This document shows positions 12,116 through 27,100 of a stretch of DNA of 64,000 bases, in pieces. The stretch comes from Eopsaltria australis (lineage: Eukaryota > Chordata > Aves > Passeriformes > Petroicidae), in assembly GCA_034509425.1 (NCBI GenBank), contig JAVTVJ010000347.1, forward strand, positions 558,001-622,000, read 5' to 3'. Under the pieces are notes generated by a model. It was not told where the DNA came from. It worked only from the letters and a program-made list of their open reading frames with translations, and did no database searches. The translations under genes were made by a program, and so were the position numbers. Each line of letters starts with the position of its first letter. The first letter of the stretch is position 1.

Positions 12116-15100
12116 GTAGGTCTCAATTTTGCATTTCAGATAAGTACAACTTCAAAGTATGCCTCAAATTTTTAGTATTCATTCACATGTAGCTTTCTGT
12201 TGATGGTGATTTCATTCCAATATAATTTTCCTGGTGAGAATCCAATAATATGTGAAAAATAGTTTCAAGATCTTATTTCTCTCTTAGGAAGGGAATGTCT
12301 TCATTTGTGTCTTGGAATTGGCCAAGGGGGCAGATGGAGCTGTAAAGTTCCAGTCTTGATTTAAAATTGAGTCTTGAGTATTTGTATTTTCATTGCTTCA
12401 GAAGTCATGTTCTGAATAGCTTTGTGTTCTGTGAGAAACTAAGTAAGAAAGAATGAAGGTTCTGTGAGAGGAAGGCAACTCCAGTTCTGGGACATACCTT
12501 CTTGCACATTCTTCAAAATTAGCATCTCATACCCCACCAAACCCTTTTTATATTCTAAATCTGGTTTATAGAAAAGAAAACATTAAAGCAAAGTGGCTTT
12601 CTTAAAGACAAAGTGACTGAACCAAAAGAGTGTAGAAGACTTGCCTCTAGCCACAATGATACTTCCAGGATAGATATTTTTCCTCTCGTTTTCCTCTCAG
12701 TCCAGCAATTTTCAGTATTTTACAACAAACCCCATAAAATTCCTTTCTGTCTCCAGAAATACTTCTTTTTTTCAGTCTACCTGCTCTGGGAGTATCCATC
12801 AAAATGAATACTCTGTTTTTAGCAGAGTCTAAAGATACTGAGTCCCTCCCAACCGAAATTACTCTGTGATTCATATCCCTGGACCCCTGAGCAATGCACT
12901 GAGCTTGCACTTTGCTCCTTCTCCCAGTGTCCTTTTCTTCACAGCCACCTGCATTGCAAAAGCATTTCTCCAGCAGGCTGTGGTCACTTGCTTTCAAGGA
13001 AAGTGAAATCCTATCTTGACCAGAAGTGTCCATAGGCAATTTGCAGGATAAGGCAAAGCTCTCCTTCCTGTGGTGAAGCTGCAGACTTTCACAAAACAAA
13101 AGGACAGTAAGCCCCATGACCTCATGTGCCATGAGATCAAAAGAATCCCTCCTGGTTTTGGCCATGTCCTTGGCACCTCATGTGTGAGTTATCGAAACTT
13201 CTTTCACAATCAATGGAAGGCGATTCCCTCCTTTAGAAGTTTTTTTCCTCCATCTGAGAATGGGCATGTAGCATGGATAGGACTTTCCTATGGAAATACT
13301 TGTGTCTGTCCATGGTCTGTAGCTGGCAATTTAATAAAAAAACTCAATTTATCACTACAGCTAGGAGAGCTGAATACATGCCTAAGTCATCATGCAGTTG
13401 CACTGCAGTTATTAAATGCTTACATGATTCTATATTCTGGAGGTTGAGCTCATTCACTGAATACTTTTCTTCCATAAAAATCAAAATATGCTACCAGCAC
13501 CATTCAATTGAGAGTCAGGATTTTGTAATACTAGTTCTGTAAATGTCATGTAGCAGTGTCTAAGGTCAATTAAAATGTATTTGTGAAAGGATTCTGTAGT
13601 ATTCAGTCTATAGCCTCCCTCCGGAGTGTGCTTGGTTTGCTACCAAAAACGAGTTTTTACGTTTATCATCTTTGCAGATGAGATATGAATATATATTCCT
13701 CTCTGCTTATTGAATGGAATGCACTTGCCAGCTAAGGAACTGAATTCCAGAATTTTTCATAGTTATTTTTGGTACTAATGTAAAAACCAGAAAATGGCGT
13801 GGCTTTCAGATACCAAGTTGGATCTGTGTGGCTTACACAAACAATCTTATCTAAGTTTGCCCTGATAAACTCTGCTAATTTTTTTCCAGCTGGAATATAT
13901 TTGTCAATATTGATCCTAATACAAACACTAATTAATAGGAAAAAATATTTACTGTGGAAGAAGAAAGTGTTCATTAAAATATATGTTTGATTTTTATTTT
14001 TTTTAGGTTGCAGAACTGCTCCGGCAGATTTAGTTTTTATCTTGGATGGATCTTACAGTGTGGGCCCAGAAAATTTTGAAATAATCAAAAGTTGGCTTGT
14101 CAATATTACAAGAAATTTTGACATAGGGCCAAAGTTTATTCAAGTTGGAGTTGTCCAGTACAGTGATTATCCTGTACTTGAAATTCCCCTCGGAACTCAT
14201 GAATCCACTGAGAACCTCATCAGGGAAATGGAGTCCATACACTATCTGGGAGGAAATACAAGAACAGGAAGAGCTATTCAGTTTGCCTTTGACCATCTTT
14301 TTGCAAAATCTTCACGATTTTTAACAAAAATTGCAGTTGTTCTCACTGATGGAAAGTCCCAAGATGAAGTCAAAGATGCAGCAGCAGAAGCAAGGAAAAA
14401 TAAGATCACTTTGTTTGCAATTGGTGTTGGCTCAGAAATTGAGGAGCATGAACTTAAAGCTATTGCCAATAAACCTTCATCAACTTATGTATTTTATGTT
14501 GAAGATTATATTGCAATATCAAGAATTAAAGAAGTTATAAAACAGAAACTCTGTGAAGGTAAGTTATAATAAAATATTTCAGGTGTGCAAAATGTAGTTC
14601 TGTAAACATATTTTTTAATTTCACAAGGAGGATACATGATTAATGTAACCTAAGGGACCTGATTATCTTTACTATGCTCTTCTTTCTTTTTGATCTTGTT
14701 TGTGGAAATTCCTCCCAGAATGTTATTTTCTCTGTCAAACAAAGAGGTATATTTGGGAAAGATAGGGTGTTTTAACACAGTAAATGTTTAATTTCAGTAT
14801 GTATCCTTTTGCCCTAAGCCCAAATTTTTTTCATTGATAAAGTTTAAAAACACTAAAATATTTCAGCAATTCTCATAGTGCTGAGAATATAGGGTTTACT
14901 TGATTGATTTCCTAGTTGCAACTGGTTCTCATGCACAATCCATATCATAGAATGATAGAATGGTTTGGATTGGAAGGAACCTTAAAGATCATCTAGTTCC
15001 AATCCCGCTGCCATGGGCGGGGCACCTTTCACTAGATCAGGTTGCTCAGAGCCCCATCCAACCTGGCCTTGAACACTTCCAGGCATGGGGCAACCTGTTC

Positions 15101-18100
15101 CAGTGCCTCACTGCTCTGACAGGAAAGACTTTCTTCCTAATATCTAATCCAAACCTACCCTCCTTCAGTTTGAAGCCATTCCCCCTTGTCCTGTCGCTAC
15201 ATGCCCCTGTGAAAAGTCCCTCTTCAGCTGACTTTAGGTACAGGAAGGCTGCCCTAAGGTCTCCCCACACCATTCTCTTCTTCAGGCTGAACAACCCCAA
15301 CTTTCTCAGCCTTTGTCCACTGGAGAGATGCTCCAGCCCTCTAATTGACTTTGTGGCTTCCTCTGGACGTGCTCCAGCAGGTGCATATCCTTCTTATGTT
15401 GTGGCCCCAGAGCTGGGCACAGCACTCCAGGTAGATGTCTGGAGTTGTAGCAAGCAGTTATGATGTTTCTTAGAAGAATTTTATAGAAGTTAGCCAAGAC
15501 CAACATTGTTAAGTGATTCTTTGACTTTAGAATGCTAACAGCATTACTGCATTGAGTTTTCTGAAAATTAGTAAAACAATGGCTTTCTTGTATATATAAA
15601 AAAGCTAGAAAATTGCTCCTAAAATGTATCACTCACTCACTCACTTGTTTTATTAGCAAGAATTGATGCAAGTCCTACTTCAGTTGTACCATATTTCTGT
15701 AGTTAGTAAGAGTGAAAAATCATCTTTGCTCTCACTTTGAGTGTCAACTTCATTGAAAAAATATAGTGATACTTTTGTTGAGGATAGTAGTGTTTATTTC
15801 TTGCTACATTAAATGAAAATCATAATTCCTTGTAGCTGACATAGTAAAGTGGTCAGTCCAAAAATTAAATCAGCTAAGTGGAGCTAAATTCTTTAATAGA
15901 ACTTCTTGCAGGGAGAAATTCCCCTAAATAAACACAATATTTTATTTGACTAAACTTTTATAAGCAGTGCCATTATATTTAATCAAGATGAATTTTCAGC
16001 TTTCAACATCAAGTTAACTAGTATCCTCTAAAATTCAGCTGTGATATTTCACAAAATTTACAGCAGTAATCTGTGAATGTTGATTATTTATACCAAAGTA
16101 TACTTACTCTTTCAGTTGAAGTGACCCTTTGCTTCTTCTCCCTTATGTCATGCACTTCCCTTGTTTTAGCATTGAGATGGTTCTCTTGCAGAAGAGAAGT
16201 CACTCTCAATCAAAGCCACTTGGCAGCTTCATTTCTAGCTACAATGTCTTTAGCAGGTGAACTCCAAGACTGGCAGACTGGAATTTTTATATCTAAGTTG
16301 TGCATTATTAATTTATTTATTTGCTGTTTACCATGTTGTTAAGATTCACTTTGACTGAGGGAGAGGAAGTTCCACGAGGGAAGAGTAGCAGTGGTTTGGC
16401 TGTGACCAACCACATGAAACTGCCTGAAAATTTTGCAATTCTTTCTTCATGGTCTTTGTGTAAATACCTAAAAAGTATGCTAGCTTTTACTCTATGGAGT
16501 TTTAAAACTCATTATTAAGTGAAAATAGATATAAGGCCACAGGGGCAGTATCTCCTTTCTGGACAATGGAGGCTGAGGTTTGGTGGTTCTTGGAGCAAGC
16601 ATTGCTCTTAGGAACAGACTTGTGGGTGGTGGGCTCTAATGTGCCTTTTGGGGACTCTAGTTGTTTGTTTTAGAGTACATCAGGTGAAAAAAGACTTCCT
16701 GAACCTGTCAGCCAGAACGGAACCAAATATTTAAGGAATATTTAATATTTATTCTGAAAGTCCAATGTTCCTGTACTGTCAAAATGCTATAGCAAAAAAG
16801 AAAAAAAAAATGTGTCAGGAATGCATTTAGAAGGAAAACCCAATGCAGACCTCAGAAGTTTGTCTGGAGGTCGCAGAGAAAAGTTGCTTTGTCCCAAATA
16901 CTAGGATTTAACATCATGAAGTTATTTCACACTTTAGGAAGGAAAATAAAGCATCTGAAAACTATGTCAAAACACTAAAAGGCAACAAGATTTCAGAAAA
17001 GGCTACAGAGTTGAAGTGACTGGTGCTATGGACTGGAAATACAACCCCATTTCCAAAGGAACACAGCTCTTAATTTTGCCATTGATTTTTGTATGCTGTA
17101 TAAAGGCTCAGTTAGTTATCAAAATAGTCCTGCCAGAAGATTATCAGATGACCCCAAAAAGATCTTCCTGCCTGGGAGTTTTTCATGTAATTTGTCAATA
17201 TACCACTGGAAAGAAAAAATAGTTTCTTAATGTGTAATTTTACACATGCTTCATTTGTTTGGCTGGTATTGGTTTGGATCAGTTATTTTGGCCCTGATCC
17301 ATCATAATGGCCCTCTTACATAAAGTATTCCTATTTCTGCATTTCGTTTTTGATTTTACACCAAATTTGTAGTATTCTAACTGATAAGAGACCTTATACG
17401 TCAGTGTAGATGTATGTGATTATCTGTAATCTCTGTTAATTGTGATATGACCATTATTCGGCTTTGCAATAAATGAGTTTAGAAAATACTTCCATGATAA
17501 CAATGAACACTTGAAGAAACCTGGAAAAAAAAGTGCTATTACTCTTACTTAATAGCATAAGTATGTTGACTTAAATCTGTGTTTTGAGAAGAATGAGAAG
17601 GAAAGTTTTGTTGAACTTTCTATTTCTTTCTTTTTTTTTAGAAGCATTCAGGAGGTAGACATTTTAATTTCCAAAATGCGGGCAGAGTTCTTGCAATTCT
17701 TTCTTTTAGAACAGACAGATAATTTATTTTTAATTTGGATATCAGGTGTCATTTTGCTATGGGGAGGAAAAGAAGACTAAGGGGAGTGTATGTGGTTTCT
17801 TGCTGCTACCCCAAGTACCTGTGACATGTCCCCTTAGGATGGATTGCCCTTGCCCATGACAGACAGGTTGTGCAGAAAATTAGCAGAATTTTCTTAGAGC
17901 ATATATATCCTGCCTTCCCCTCCAGGACATGATAGCTTCTGACTGCCCTGGGGTTGGATAGAAAGAGAAGTTGTGCAGCATTGCTCATAATATGAGAAGA
18001 AGTCAGTCTAGACCTTTGAGCTGATAATTCCCTGGCTCAGAGACAGGAGTTTTCCAGCTCATGGCTGGTCCAGATGGAGATAGGAGAACTCTCCACCCCT

Positions 18101-21100
18101 TCTTTGGAATGTATTCCTAACCACTTCCCTGTCTATGAACTAATGCTTCTCTGAAGAAAAAGTGGGAAATGAATATTGATGTTTATTGTAAACAGTTTAG
18201 CATAATTTTAATAAAACATAAAACTTTCTTTTCATTGATTTGCTACCCTAATACAATGTTTATTTTAGTATTAAGTTTCACCATCCTATTTCCTTTTCTT
18301 TTTTTTATTTGAGGCAACTTAGGTCCATTGTTTTTGTGTAAAGATAATTAACCAAGATAACATGCAGCTAAGATATATCACACACTATTTTTCCAGTGAG
18401 AATAACTTCAGCCAGATTTCAGTGGAACAGACAAAACAGCTCAGAGTCCATTTTGAGTTAAATAAAATGGAAAAACGGGTCATAGATAATTTAAAATTTA
18501 TCCATTTTCAAACTGCTTTTATAGTTGGGAGGGATAATGAATTAAAATTCTAAGTGCATTTTGGAAATTAACATCTATAATTTTATATAATTTTGGAACC
18601 ATGCACTTCTAGAAATGAAATTCAATGTATTTATTAGCCAGATATTGTAATACCCTTTAACTACAATTAGTGACAATTCAAAATAGCATGTGAATGTAAT
18701 TGGAGTAAAATATGAGATCTTAATATTCTTGCTTCAAGTCCCTGCATACCACTTCTCTCATGTTGTAATTAACTGACAGTTCTCAGTTCTCTTTTAGTTC
18801 TTGAAAGGCAGATGAAAAAATCAGTTGGGTGGGAGGTTACTTTTCTTGGAACTTTTTAGTCATATTTTGGACTGTCCTTGCGTTTATTACTTGCAGAATC
18901 TGTTTGTCCGACAAGAATTCCAGTGGCAGCTCGAGATGAAAAAGGATTTGACATTCTTGTAGGATTAGGTGTGAAGAAAAAAGTTAAAAAGAGAGTTCAA
19001 ATATCAACCACTAATGCAAAAGCATATGAAGTAACCTCTCGTGTTGACCTTTCAGAACTAACAAGGTATTGAATTTTATAAATATGCTTCCATATTCAGT
19101 AGGATTTTTTTGTTTGCTTTAAATGAGAAGGACTTATTTTAAGATTTATAGGAATGTTCAAGTACTGTCTTGTTTTTTCCACCCTTCCCCCTTATATAGG
19201 AATGTGTTTCCAGAAGGTCTCCCTCCATCCTATGTGTTTGTTTCCACTCAAAGATTTAAAGTTAAAAAGACATGGGATTTATGGAGAATCCTGAGTCTGG
19301 ATAAGAGACCACAGATAGCAGTCACTGTTAATGGAGAAGAGAAAACACTATCATTCACTACAACAAGTTTAATAAATGGCACACAAGTTATTACTTTTGC
19401 TGCACCTCATGTAAAGGTAAGGAGTATGTCACTATCATGCTGGAATACTTCTTTAAGTACATATTATTCCACTATTCCCCTCTCTGTGCAAACCAGTTTT
19501 ATTGTTTTCTAGTATAATCTGAAGGTTCTCTTTCAGTCTTTCTTCAGTAATTTCCAGTGAAGTGTTCCACTCTTTCAAGAAAGATTGTCTTAGCTGCAGA
19601 TGAGACAGAGGAATGGAGATTGAACGGTCCTATTCTTGCATTTGTAACAGGAATATATGCAGCCCAGAGACTGCCCTTCCTGCCACAGGCAGTATTATTT
19701 AAGTGAACAGAGAGGGCTAATTCAGCTAAGACTGGGAAAGATTTGCTGCTGGAGCACTTCATGGCCAAGTGGGTTCAACTTTTCTGGGAAACGGTGGCCT
19801 GCGTTCAAATCAGGCTGAAGGAATTTTAAATGTAAATCCTTAGTGAAAGAAGGACTCCTATCCAAGGAATAGGTCTTAACTACTAAGCTTTTTCTAGGGA
19901 GAGGTATTTTATTTTTCTGTTACTAGTTGGAGAATTTTTGCTTTTTCTTTCCAAATTTCCTCTACCTTTTCATAATTATTAGGAAGCAGAATATTTTTTA
20001 TTTTTTTAAGAAGCTGTGTTAGAAACTGTTAGAAACTGTTAGAAACTGTTAGAAAATTCAGCTTCAAATCAATAATCAATTTGTATTTATCTGTTTCTGG
20101 GAGCTGCAATGACAAATCAATCTTACTCACGCAATCCCAGGTATTCATGAACTTCTCCACAAAAACACAACTTCTGTGGGGTTTGGTTTTTTTTTTTGTG
20201 TTTCTCCATGCTTGCCTTGCTGTTGTGGAGAACAATAATTTCATGGTATTTTTCATCTGCATGTCTCTAAACACAGTATAAATGTCAATATACTCTTAAT
20301 GAACATTTTTCTTTAATAAACCTTTATGATAATTCATTACTTACCAATTTATCACAAGTACCATTTTTTTTCCACCATGATTGATGATCTGAAGTGTTTG
20401 AGACATCATACCACTGCTGAAAAGTAGGCTTCTGGCTGCATATTTTTAACAAATACAGGTTTGAGCATGTTCAAGGTCATAGACTAAAAATAAAAATCTG
20501 TATGAGTTATAAAATAATTCTGAAATAGGGATTAATTATTATCAATTGTCATATTTTCAATTACAGTATTACTTGGCAATATTTTATTTGTCTATATAGT
20601 TTAGAATTATTTGTATGTAAAATGTGCAGCCTTGATCATCTCAACCATTTAACAGCGGTTTGATTGTTCAAGTGTAGTTTTATTGTTATTTAAATTGAAG
20701 GCAATTTAAATAACAAGGAATTATAATTGAAGGCAATTTAAATTTAAACTATGCTGTTTTCTTCGTTTCTCTTAGACATTGTTTGATGAAGGCTGGCATC
20801 AAATTCGTCTCTTAGTAACAGAAGACTTTGTGACTTTGTATATAGATGGCCAAGAAATTGAAAGAAGGCCATTACATCCTGTTTTAGGTATTTACATCAG
20901 TGGCCTAACCCAAATAGGAAAATATTCTGGAAAGGAGGAAACAGTACAGGTAGGCATAAAACTACAATAATTCAGTAATTCTGATGTAGGTTAACATTGC
21001 ATTGGTGGCTTCTGTTTTCTTGAACTGACTCTTCCAAAATTCAGTAGACTGAAATTTAGAATACGAAATTGTAATACTTAAGAGAGAACAAAAATAGTCA

Positions 21101-24100
21101 GGAGGACTTTGTACAAGTGATGTGTCCTGTGACATGGATCCTCAAGTGGTCTCACTCATTTCAAGGACAAAATTGATGCAACATGTTTGTCTGAATTTGG
21201 GAAACAATATCTCAAAGTAGGGAATTTCCTTTGCTTGGCACTTGCATATGATTTCCTTCCATCTGTGTGTGGGTGATGTTGGTAAAAGAGGAAAATTTTG
21301 GTCAAGTTTTTTTCTCCTTGCTTTGCAGTTGTGATAGTTTATGCTAGAAAAACTGACAGCAGTTTCACTTTATTTTGGAATATAGCAACAAAGCAGAATG
21401 GCACAAACTTTTGTTTACCTGATGCCAGTGTTTTTATGGGATGCTTTTTAAGGATTCCTGTTGTATACTAAACACTAAGCATTAGGGATGCCTTCTCATG
21501 CTTCACTGGAATTTCCTAATCCTAGATCTAATATGAGGAGCTCTGTGTAGGAGCATCTTCCCAGGTCTGTTAAGGTAAAAAGGAAGAGGTTGGGTTTGCC
21601 TGTACTATTGACCTATTTCCTCAATGATATTGGCAGCTTGTGTACTTTGTGCTGCATATGTTTGGATTTATTCCTAGGGAATATGGATGGTGATTTCTGT
21701 TATTTTAAAAAAATTTTTGGATTGATTATTTTTATTTAAATAATTCTATTACAGTATGTTTAATTGGTCGCACATATTAATCATTGTGAGTAGCCAGAAA
21801 ATATTCCTATATATTTAATTGATTTTTAACTGGAGTGAATGCACAGTCCTCTAAAGAGTCTTTTATGTTTTGAATTACAGTTTGAAATACAAAAACTACG
21901 AATCTATTGTGACCCAGAGCAAAATAATCGAGAGACAGTCTGTGAGATCCCAGGATTTGTGAGTATGATAGATGAACTTTTGAGGACTACTTGGCATTTT
22001 TTTACAAATCACTGTTTAGAACTGACTTAGTGAAGCTTTAAAATAAGTTATACTACATTGATTCAGCTGGTGCAAACACATGTTTGTTACCTGTGCAATA
22101 TCAAGTGACACAGACCTTGTTTGTTTTCAGCCTTATTTTCTCACAAGATTTTTTACAAGTTGTTTTAGTTTAGGTATTTAATGGTGTAAATTATATATAT
22201 ATATATATATGAGTTTAGAAGAATCTCAGAATCCTCTCTTAAAATTTCGGATTTGAAGCATTATAGAATAATAAAACTTCCAGGTTTTTTCAGTGTAAAA
22301 TTCTTTAAATATGACTTTTGAACTTTTCTGATATACTCTTTGCTACTTGCCAGGTCATTTATTCCCTGATTGGTACATAACCAACAAACCTGTATTTCTA
22401 AATCACCTTCTCCCATTAGAAATATCTACGTTGAGATCTGTGACAAATATCCCATTATCTGAAATGTTGTCACAATTTCAAGAAGTGTGTTAAGTACAAG
22501 AGAGAAATAAAATCAGGATTCTGTGATTCATATACACAATTAGAAAATTTATGGGGACCCTTTGGCCCTCTTTTGGTCCACTTACAGTTAATTGTGCACT
22601 GAAATGTAAAACATATACAAACAGATTTGGAAACCAGTCATGACTGGCAGAGCCACATTTAAGCATGCAGTTCCCATCTCAAAGCATAAGGAAGAGATTG
22701 ATTTAGACATGCAGATTCAAAATACTTCCCTTTGTTTGGTGGCTAAAACAAACTGAGATAAAGGTTATCAGCCACCAGTGTCTTGCTATGTGGATCCACA
22801 TTCCTCATGTTGTGATTTGATTTAGTATCATTTTGCTGGTTTGACAATAGAACCATTGAATCTCCAGCATCCAGATTTTCTTTTTTTTGTCAGACTGGCA
22901 CGTATTGCCAACTAGTCTGTTTTTCTTCTTTTTCTTTGGGGCCAATGTGTCTATTGCATCCTTATCAGGGCTTTTTCAAAATTCCCACCCTTCAATCAAG
23001 CCACAAGTGGGTGACTGGATTGTTAGCTGTTTTGAGCTCTGACTCTGTGTCAAGAACTAACAGGTGCAGAACGCTTTTGTAAAATTAACTTTTAATCTTG
23101 AAGAAAATAAAGCATTTGGCTATTTAACTGCACCACATATCTTTCTGGTCTTTAAAAATTAAAAGTAGGATATGAAAAGTAATCAAATAAAAAATACTTT
23201 GCATAAAGAAAGCAAACACTAAAAAGTCTGTCATATCTTATGTTCTCTGCAATTTATCAAGGAATTGAAGCCAAAAGATTGCTCTTTGCCATTTTAGTTT
23301 CACTGGCTGTTGTTGTAAATTAAGTTTGGACTTTACCCATGAAATTCTGGACTCCTTCAGAAAATAAAAATTTTGGATGATCTTCAAGGAGGAATATGTG
23401 GTTTGTGGTTGTATTCTATCTAAGTGTGGTTGTGTCAGAGTTCCTGAAATAAGCAGAGGCTTTATGTACTAATTACAGCCCAAAGTAATCCCCTTTCCCA
23501 GAGATACCTAGCTGCATAGTAATTTTAAGCTCCTTCTATGATCTGTGGAAAATGAAAACTTTCTCTAGGGGTTGCTTAAGCTGAAAATTGAATACAGAGG
23601 AAGCTCTTTCTGTCCACAGAATGTGTATGAAATGTGCAGTGACTGTGTGCATTAGAATACCCCTGTGGACAGTGCAGCTAATGGTGACTACTAAACTATT
23701 AAGACAGACAATTTCGTGGTTGCTCTACTGAAGTATCTGGGGTTGGATTGCTCTGTGGTGTTGTAGATACTGGAACAAAAATCAATTGATAGCAGAGTCC
23801 AATGCAGTCACAGGGAAGCAAGAAAAAGCCAGCCTTGCCTCTGTGCTGCTCTGTGTTTTCCCAGATGCTGGATTCAGGCAGAGAGCAGAGATTTCAGAAA
23901 TATTTTGGTACATTCTCTGACATTAATGAATAAGCAGAGGATATTTTTGATGAGAAGTTACTTCTGGTAAAAGGTTTGACCCAAATCTAAACATTTAGTG
24001 TGTAAACACTGACATGGTTTAGTATTAATTCTGTCATTGTCTTTTAAAAATTGCTACTGATAATTCCCATTGTTAGACCCTTAAATACAGTTGGCTAAAT

Positions 24101-27100
24101 TAATTTCATATTCATTGATAGCATCTGCACATATGTTTCAGAAAGTCTGAAAACTTGAATTATAATTTCTTGACAATTACAGCCCATAAATTATGATTGG
24201 TTTTCATAGTGTTTCCAAATGAATGGATTTTGCTTTTTAGAAGCATTGCTGTACTCTTAAACGGTGTTTCTTCTTGTTTCAGAATGGAGAGGTAGGCTCG
24301 ATCCTAAACTACTCAAACTCAGTTTAAGGTAGTATTTGACTTTTTATAAGCTTCTTAGTGTTCTAGGTAATATGCACTTTGTTTTCCAAAGGGGACAGAG
24401 GTTTGCTAAGCTTAAGAGTGCTGGACTTCATTGCTTGAACTCCAGTCAGTAGACAAACTAAATATAATTTTTCTGAAAAAACACATGTTTATTAGAATAA
24501 ATGGTCTGATATTTTCCCCCAGTTTGATTCAGTTGCTGCCATTTTCAGGGCTGAACACTTGCAAAGGCATGGGGGATATGCACAGTCAGGTGACTGTCAC
24601 CTGCATTGTGCTGAAAAGGAGCTTATCTGAAGACTTAATAGGACAACTTCCCTAACCTTCCCTGTAACTCCCAACTTGTACCATTGCAAAGAAAACATGA
24701 TTTTGTGTTTTGATCGATCATTTGACCCTGAGAAAAAATTCCATCCAAGAAACATTTTAAAAGGTGTCATTATTCTAGAAAATATGAGTGAAATGCAAAG
24801 GAAAGTTTTAGATAATAAATACAAAATCTCTTTTTTGTAGCTTGGATTCTTAAATTTTTGCCCTTCCATAACTCAGAGAACTTTCTGGGTTAGGATTGAT
24901 GGGTGAAAAAGAGTTCACTGAATCTAACTTCAACATATAGGTGTAGTACAGATGTAGCTATAATAAATTTGATTTAGTAGTTCTCCCCTTGCCTGCCTAA
25001 GTAAAGCACTGAAGTTTTTTTATGGGGCTTATTGGCAGAAAGGAAATATCACAAAAAAAGAAAAAAATTCTGGAGGTTTATGTGATCTGCCAAAGTTCAG
25101 TGTTTAGTGCTGCAGGGAGCAGGGTTTGGAGGAGGTGACCTAATGGTCTTTGTAGGATGGACACTCTTGGGACCAGGACAAGTGACCTCTAGGAGCTGGT
25201 GGTAGCAGCTCTGTCCTGCCTCTCCTCAAGTAGCTTTGTAGTTGGAACACATGCCTAGGAGGTAGGAGTCTGGGCGTTTATCTTCTTTTCAGGCTTGCTA
25301 CACATGATAGCATGCCAGTGGTTGAGATCATTATGCTATACATACTTTGTATTACATCATTTTATGCATTTTTAATTAAATTGTTATATTTGAGAATTGA
25401 TCACACTTCAAATTATGAATATAAATTAGCTAGGAGAAGAGTCTTTCACATTGCAAGATTTAAAATTATCAAACTATATGATAAAATATTTGTGAAAAAA
25501 CGAAGTTACAAGTATCAGCCCAGTATTGGTACTTATGTTTTTATTTTTATTCAGGATAAAATTATTTAATGCATGAAAAGAAGTTGGAGGGTAATATTCA
25601 GATAAGCAGAAGTTCCATCTGAGCAAGGGAGTGAATGCCAGGACCAAAGTGAAAGGCTGCCTAAGGAAAGTCAGCTTCATGTAGTGTTCCAGTGTGCTTG
25701 TTGAGTGCCTTTGGTGTATGTGCTGATGGCTGTTTCCACTCTTGGTAGTGCATGAATGGTCCCAGTGATGTAGGCTCAACACCTGCCCCCTGCATCTGCC
25801 CACCAGGAAAGCAAGGACCTCCAGGCCCCAAAGTAAGTCTCTCTTCTGTCTTGTTGAGCATATATGACCTGTTGCCTTGCTACTCTTCAGCAAATGATGT
25901 TGCACTGTTTATTGTTTGAGGATGAAATGGTTTTCTAACAAAAGTCTTTTAATGGACAGGGGGGGTTTCTTCCTTCCTTGTAAAATAATGAACTAGATGC
26001 TTACTGGGAGAGTTCCACATTAGCTGTGCTGATGACCTCCTTTCAGTGTTGATGAAGAATTAAATTGAGAACTAGGCTTGAGTTGCAGAAGTCTTACACT
26101 GCAAACTCAAATCCCTAGTATTTGTTTTAGTATCTTTCTAATTACTGTGCTAAGCAGTGTTTACAGAATTATTTATAAGTGCAGACAAGAAAACCCCAAA
26201 GCACTCACCTTTCATTAAGCAAATTAATAAAAACCTTCTCTGCTGTCATCATAAAAGAGGTTGCAGGGTGCAGTAGCTACCTCAAGGGCTTCTTAATACA
26301 GTGGAAAAAGCTTCTGAACAGGGAATTGAAATCCCCAACACAGAGATCATCATTATTGTTTCAAGTAATAGAATTTCTATGGTCTTTTACCTTTTTATTC
26401 TCTTTTTATCATATTAGAAAAATAAAGAGAGAATGAAGTATTTATGATTTTAAAAGAATTGAAGACTACTTCCTGTAAAGTACGAAGGAATGTGAAATTT
26501 CAGAACTAGGATGACCTATACCTATTGTCTTATATGCATTTTTTCAACTACAATGCACTGTAATATTTATTTGGGGATAATTAAATAATACAGGTGATAA
26601 GATGGTGCCTAACACAAAAGGCTGCAGAAAGTGAAAAGGAAGCCAATTTACAGTTGAATAGGTTATCTCAGTTGTAGTATTTTTTAACTTTTCATTACTG
26701 GACTCTAGAACCATATGAATTTAAGCTTAATTTTTGTGTTTGTGATATTAATGGAGGACAATAAATTGAATTAAAGCAATTTCAAAATACAAGTAACTGA
26801 TATTTTAAGCCTTTCAAGTTAAAAGCACAAAATTTCACAGGTAAATAGTGTATTTGAAAACAAATATATTTTTGCTCAAATCCCAAACCTGAATTTCTTA
26901 ATTTGAACAACTATAACTCTGAGTAACATTACTGATTTAGCAAATGATTGCTGTTATGCTTTCCAAAAAAGACATAATTCTACATTGTCTTCCACTTAGT
27001 TCAGCATTACTCTTACGTGGTTTATATGTGAAAAGATGTTTTTTCAGTCACATTGAAAGCTAGTTTCCTGTTTTCCTTCTAATGTCCTCCCTGTTTATGA

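Larger units (their letters stand above)
19417..20775 (+). other. COL21A1: COL21A1 intron between coding exons 4 and 5
   Basis: 1359 nt, GT-AG. Holds a 10-bp-period minisatellite (20019-20055) and the hairpin with duplicated arm (20683-20743). Confidence 0.88.

Noticed and set aside
12647..13165. 172-codon minus-strand open frame
   Set aside because: No recognisable domain, no splice or retrocopy signs; a frame this long is expected by chance somewhere in 64 kb of six frames.
14960..15463. 167-codon plus-strand open frame
   Set aside because: Antisense reading of a CR1 element.
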